A DNA stretch of 7,255 nucleotides, from the NCBI GenBank assembly GCA_003477345.1, contig DMTG01000099.1, forward strand, positions 1-7,255, written 5' to 3'. The number at the start of each line of letters is the position of its first letter. Position 1 is the stretch's first letter. The position numbers and the translations under genes are program-made. Under the pieces are notes generated by a model. The model was not told the origin of the DNA and did no database searches. It was given only the letters and a program-made list of their open reading frames with translations. Source of the stretch: Succinivibrionaceae bacterium. Its GTDB lineage: Bacteria > Pseudomonadota > Gammaproteobacteria > Enterobacterales > Succinivibrionaceae. This document shows positions 6,092 to 7,255 of the stretch, piece after piece.

Positions 6092-6605
6092 CGATTACTC
6101 CAAAAGGTTGCCATTTACCATTTATTTCAATTTGAAACTCGTTCATTGTGGATACATTAAAATCGAAGTAAGTAAAACCGATAGCCACTTTGCTATACTC
6201 CGGGAAAACCACATAGCCCGTCAAAATGCCCATTATTTCAGATAAATCTCTGCATCTTTTCAGATGAACAGTATCCCCTAATTTAAAATATTTCAGAAAT
6301 TCATAGACGTCTAAGAATGGGCGGTATTTCTTTTCTTTCTTTTCTTTCTTTTCTTTCTTTTCTTTCTTTTCTTCTTTCACTTTGTCAGCAGGAAGGAAAA
6401 GCCCGTATTCGAATCCATTATTATTCTTAGAAAAAATTGCAGATATATCATTAGCAGGATATATTTGCTTTAATTCTCCGTAAGCCCAATATGTTAGATC
6501 AACTATACAACTATTAGCAAAGTAACCGTTTTTGCCGATGTACTGTCTAGCGTCTTCTGCGTTATGCCACGAAAAAACGTCTTTTCTATCAAATGTCTTA
6601 GTCAT
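6075..6605 (-). CDS. Unrecognised soluble protein with Glu-Lys-Lys repeat linker (176 aa)
   Basis: The ATG at 6605 comes three bases after the stop of the upstream gene, and a GGAG inside the end of that gene lies six bases before the start, so translation is coupled. No signal peptide or membrane helix is present. Residues 1-77 form an N-terminal domain with FDRKDVFSWHNAEDARQYIG and YGLFLPADKVK. Residues 79-93 are five perfect EKK units. Residues 94-176 form a second domain starting YRPFLDVYEFLKYF, with KLGDTVHLKR and ending near GKWQPFGV (163-170). The phrases AEDARQYIG…GYF, LFLPADKVK, YRPF and GKW.PFGV recall, from memory only, hypothetical proteins common on phages and mobile elements of gut bacteria; I know of no assigned function. 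Two small domains joined by a charged linker is what the sequence shows. Confidence 0.8.
   Translation of the reverse strand: MTKTFDRKDVFSWHNAEDARQYIGKNGYFANSCIVDLTYWAYGELKQIYPANDISAIFSKNNNGFEYGLFLPADKVKEEKKEKKEKKEKKEKKYRPFLDVYEFLKYFKLGDTVHLKRCRDLSEIMGILTGYVVFPEYSKVAIGFTYFDFNVSTMNEFQIEINGKWQPFGVIDDCRD
6327..6371 (-). repeat. 9-base tandem repeat, five perfect units (EKK linker)
   Basis: Five identical copies of GAAAAGAAA on the minus strand (TTTCTTTTC on the plus strand) encode Glu-Lys-Lys five times. The unit is a multiple of three, so gain or loss of units by slippage changes linker length without shifting the frame. Confidence 0.95.
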
Positions 6606-6608
6606 CTT

Positions 6609-7255
6609 CTACTCCAGCTCTGCCTTAGCGATCCGAATTATGTCTGCGAAATTCGAGTTATTAGTTAATAAAATATCGTTACGTTTGTCTACAGAAGAAA
6701 TTTCACTGTTAATTTGCGCAGCATTTAGAGATTTTTTTAATTGCTCAACAAAGATTCTGTTTTGCAGTCTTTCATACTCTGCGTCTGAAAGTTTACTCAA
6801 TCTAGCATTACAATAAAGTGCAATTCCCGCTTTAATTTTATTAGTTCTGTAACTACTACGGCGATCGAAACCATCTTCATCTTCTGGAATTAAACTTGTA
6901 AGTCTCCTTACTGTAATCAGTTGTTGATTATTCAGTTTTTCGAGTTCTGGAAGAATTCCAGGATTGTATTTATTCAGCAGAAAGACCGAAAAGTCAGCTT
7001 TAGACATAGTGAAACTTTCATAGTGATCTTCTAGGAAAAAGGTAATACCCGCAAAGAGAGAGAATACAAAAGAGAAAAAAGCTACAAGTATTGTTAAATC
7101 ACTTGGCCCATACTCATACTCATCACACTCATCCCAACATTTTTTAGCTCGTAAAAAGAAATACAGATTAGGAGAGGCAATCAGAATTGCAGTGGCCGCC
7201 ATCACTGTAAATGAGCAATTAAATGTTTTATACTCAATGCCGATTGCAAAAACAG
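6609..7255 (-). CDS. Two-helix membrane protein with cytoplasmic-type C-terminal domain, 5' end outside window
   Basis: The minus-strand frame is open to the right edge. The first in-window start candidates (GTG at 7205, ATG at 7202) have no Shine-Dalgarno sequence, and the preceding 16 residues are also open, so the true start is probably outside. Counting from the GTG, the first membrane helix spans about 1-18 and may begin before it. A short charged loop with Cys and acidic residues (KKCWDECDEYEYG) follows, then helix 2 at 37-58 (LTILVAFFSFVFSLFAGITFFL region). The remaining ~140 residues are soluble and mostly helical, Leu/Asn/Lys-rich, with a segment KLSDAEYERLQNRIFVEQL likely to be amphipathic. 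The gene heads the three-gene AT-rich operon and is coupled to the next gene across three bases. No family recognised. Confidence 0.78.
   Translation of the reverse strand, partial: VFAIGIEYKTFNCSFTVMAATAILIASPNLYFFLRAKKCWDECDEYEYGPSDLTILVAFFSFVFSLFAGITFFLEDHYESFTMSKADFSVFLLNKYNPGILPELEKLNNQQLITVRRLTSLIPEDEDGFDRRSSYRTNKIKAGIALYCNARLSKLSDAEYERLQNRIFVEQLKKSLNAAQINSEISSVDKRNDILLTNNSNFADIIRIAKAELE

Noticed and set aside
6327..6371. CRISPR or iteron interpretation of the tandem repeat
   Set aside because: Units are 9 bases, contiguous, without spacers, and lie inside a coding region in frame.
6532..6816. Plus-strand frame of 94 codons
   Set aside because: It is antisense to two well-supported minus-strand genes, and its hydrophobic look comes from the complementary codons.

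Overview
The window looks like part of a conjugative element (plasmid or integrative conjugative element) of a Gram-negative bacterium, probably a gammaproteobacterium. The main evidence is a long plus-strand gene with the full motif set of an F-type (TraC) conjugation ATPase. It is followed with a 4-base overlap by a small gene whose product looks like F-type TrbI. The traC-trbI order is that of the F plasmid transfer operon. The host genus cannot be read from the sequence.

Layout. Bases 1-1137 hold the 3' part of an unrecognised acidic, coiled-coil protein gene whose reading frame is open at the left edge. traC (1192-4068) and trbI (4065-4424) follow. Next come three small membrane-protein genes (4427-4666, 4709-5119, 5132-5410) that share sequence pieces with one another and grow clearly more AT-rich. 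A rho-independent terminator at 5436-5465 ends this unit. A possible small GTG-started membrane-protein gene lies at 5481-5705, followed by about 160 bases without a convincing gene apart from a minus-strand terminator (5812-5838).

From 7255 down to 5870 the minus strand carries a tightly packed AT-rich operon of three genes. They encode a two-helix membrane protein cut by the right edge, a 176-residue soluble protein with a Glu-Lys-Lys repeat linker, and a 73-residue basic-tailed protein. None has a function I can name.

How the parts fit. TraC and TrbI belong to the envelope-spanning type IV secretion machine: TraC powers pilus assembly and TrbI is an accessory inner-membrane/periplasmic factor. 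In F, traW and traU come next. Here that position is taken by the small membrane-protein family, a terminator and an opposing accessory cassette. The core transfer operon is therefore rearranged or interrupted, and the most unusual content lies from 4427 to the right edge. I saw no tRNA, rRNA, CRISPR array, insertion-sequence transposase or origin, and no promoter I could defend.
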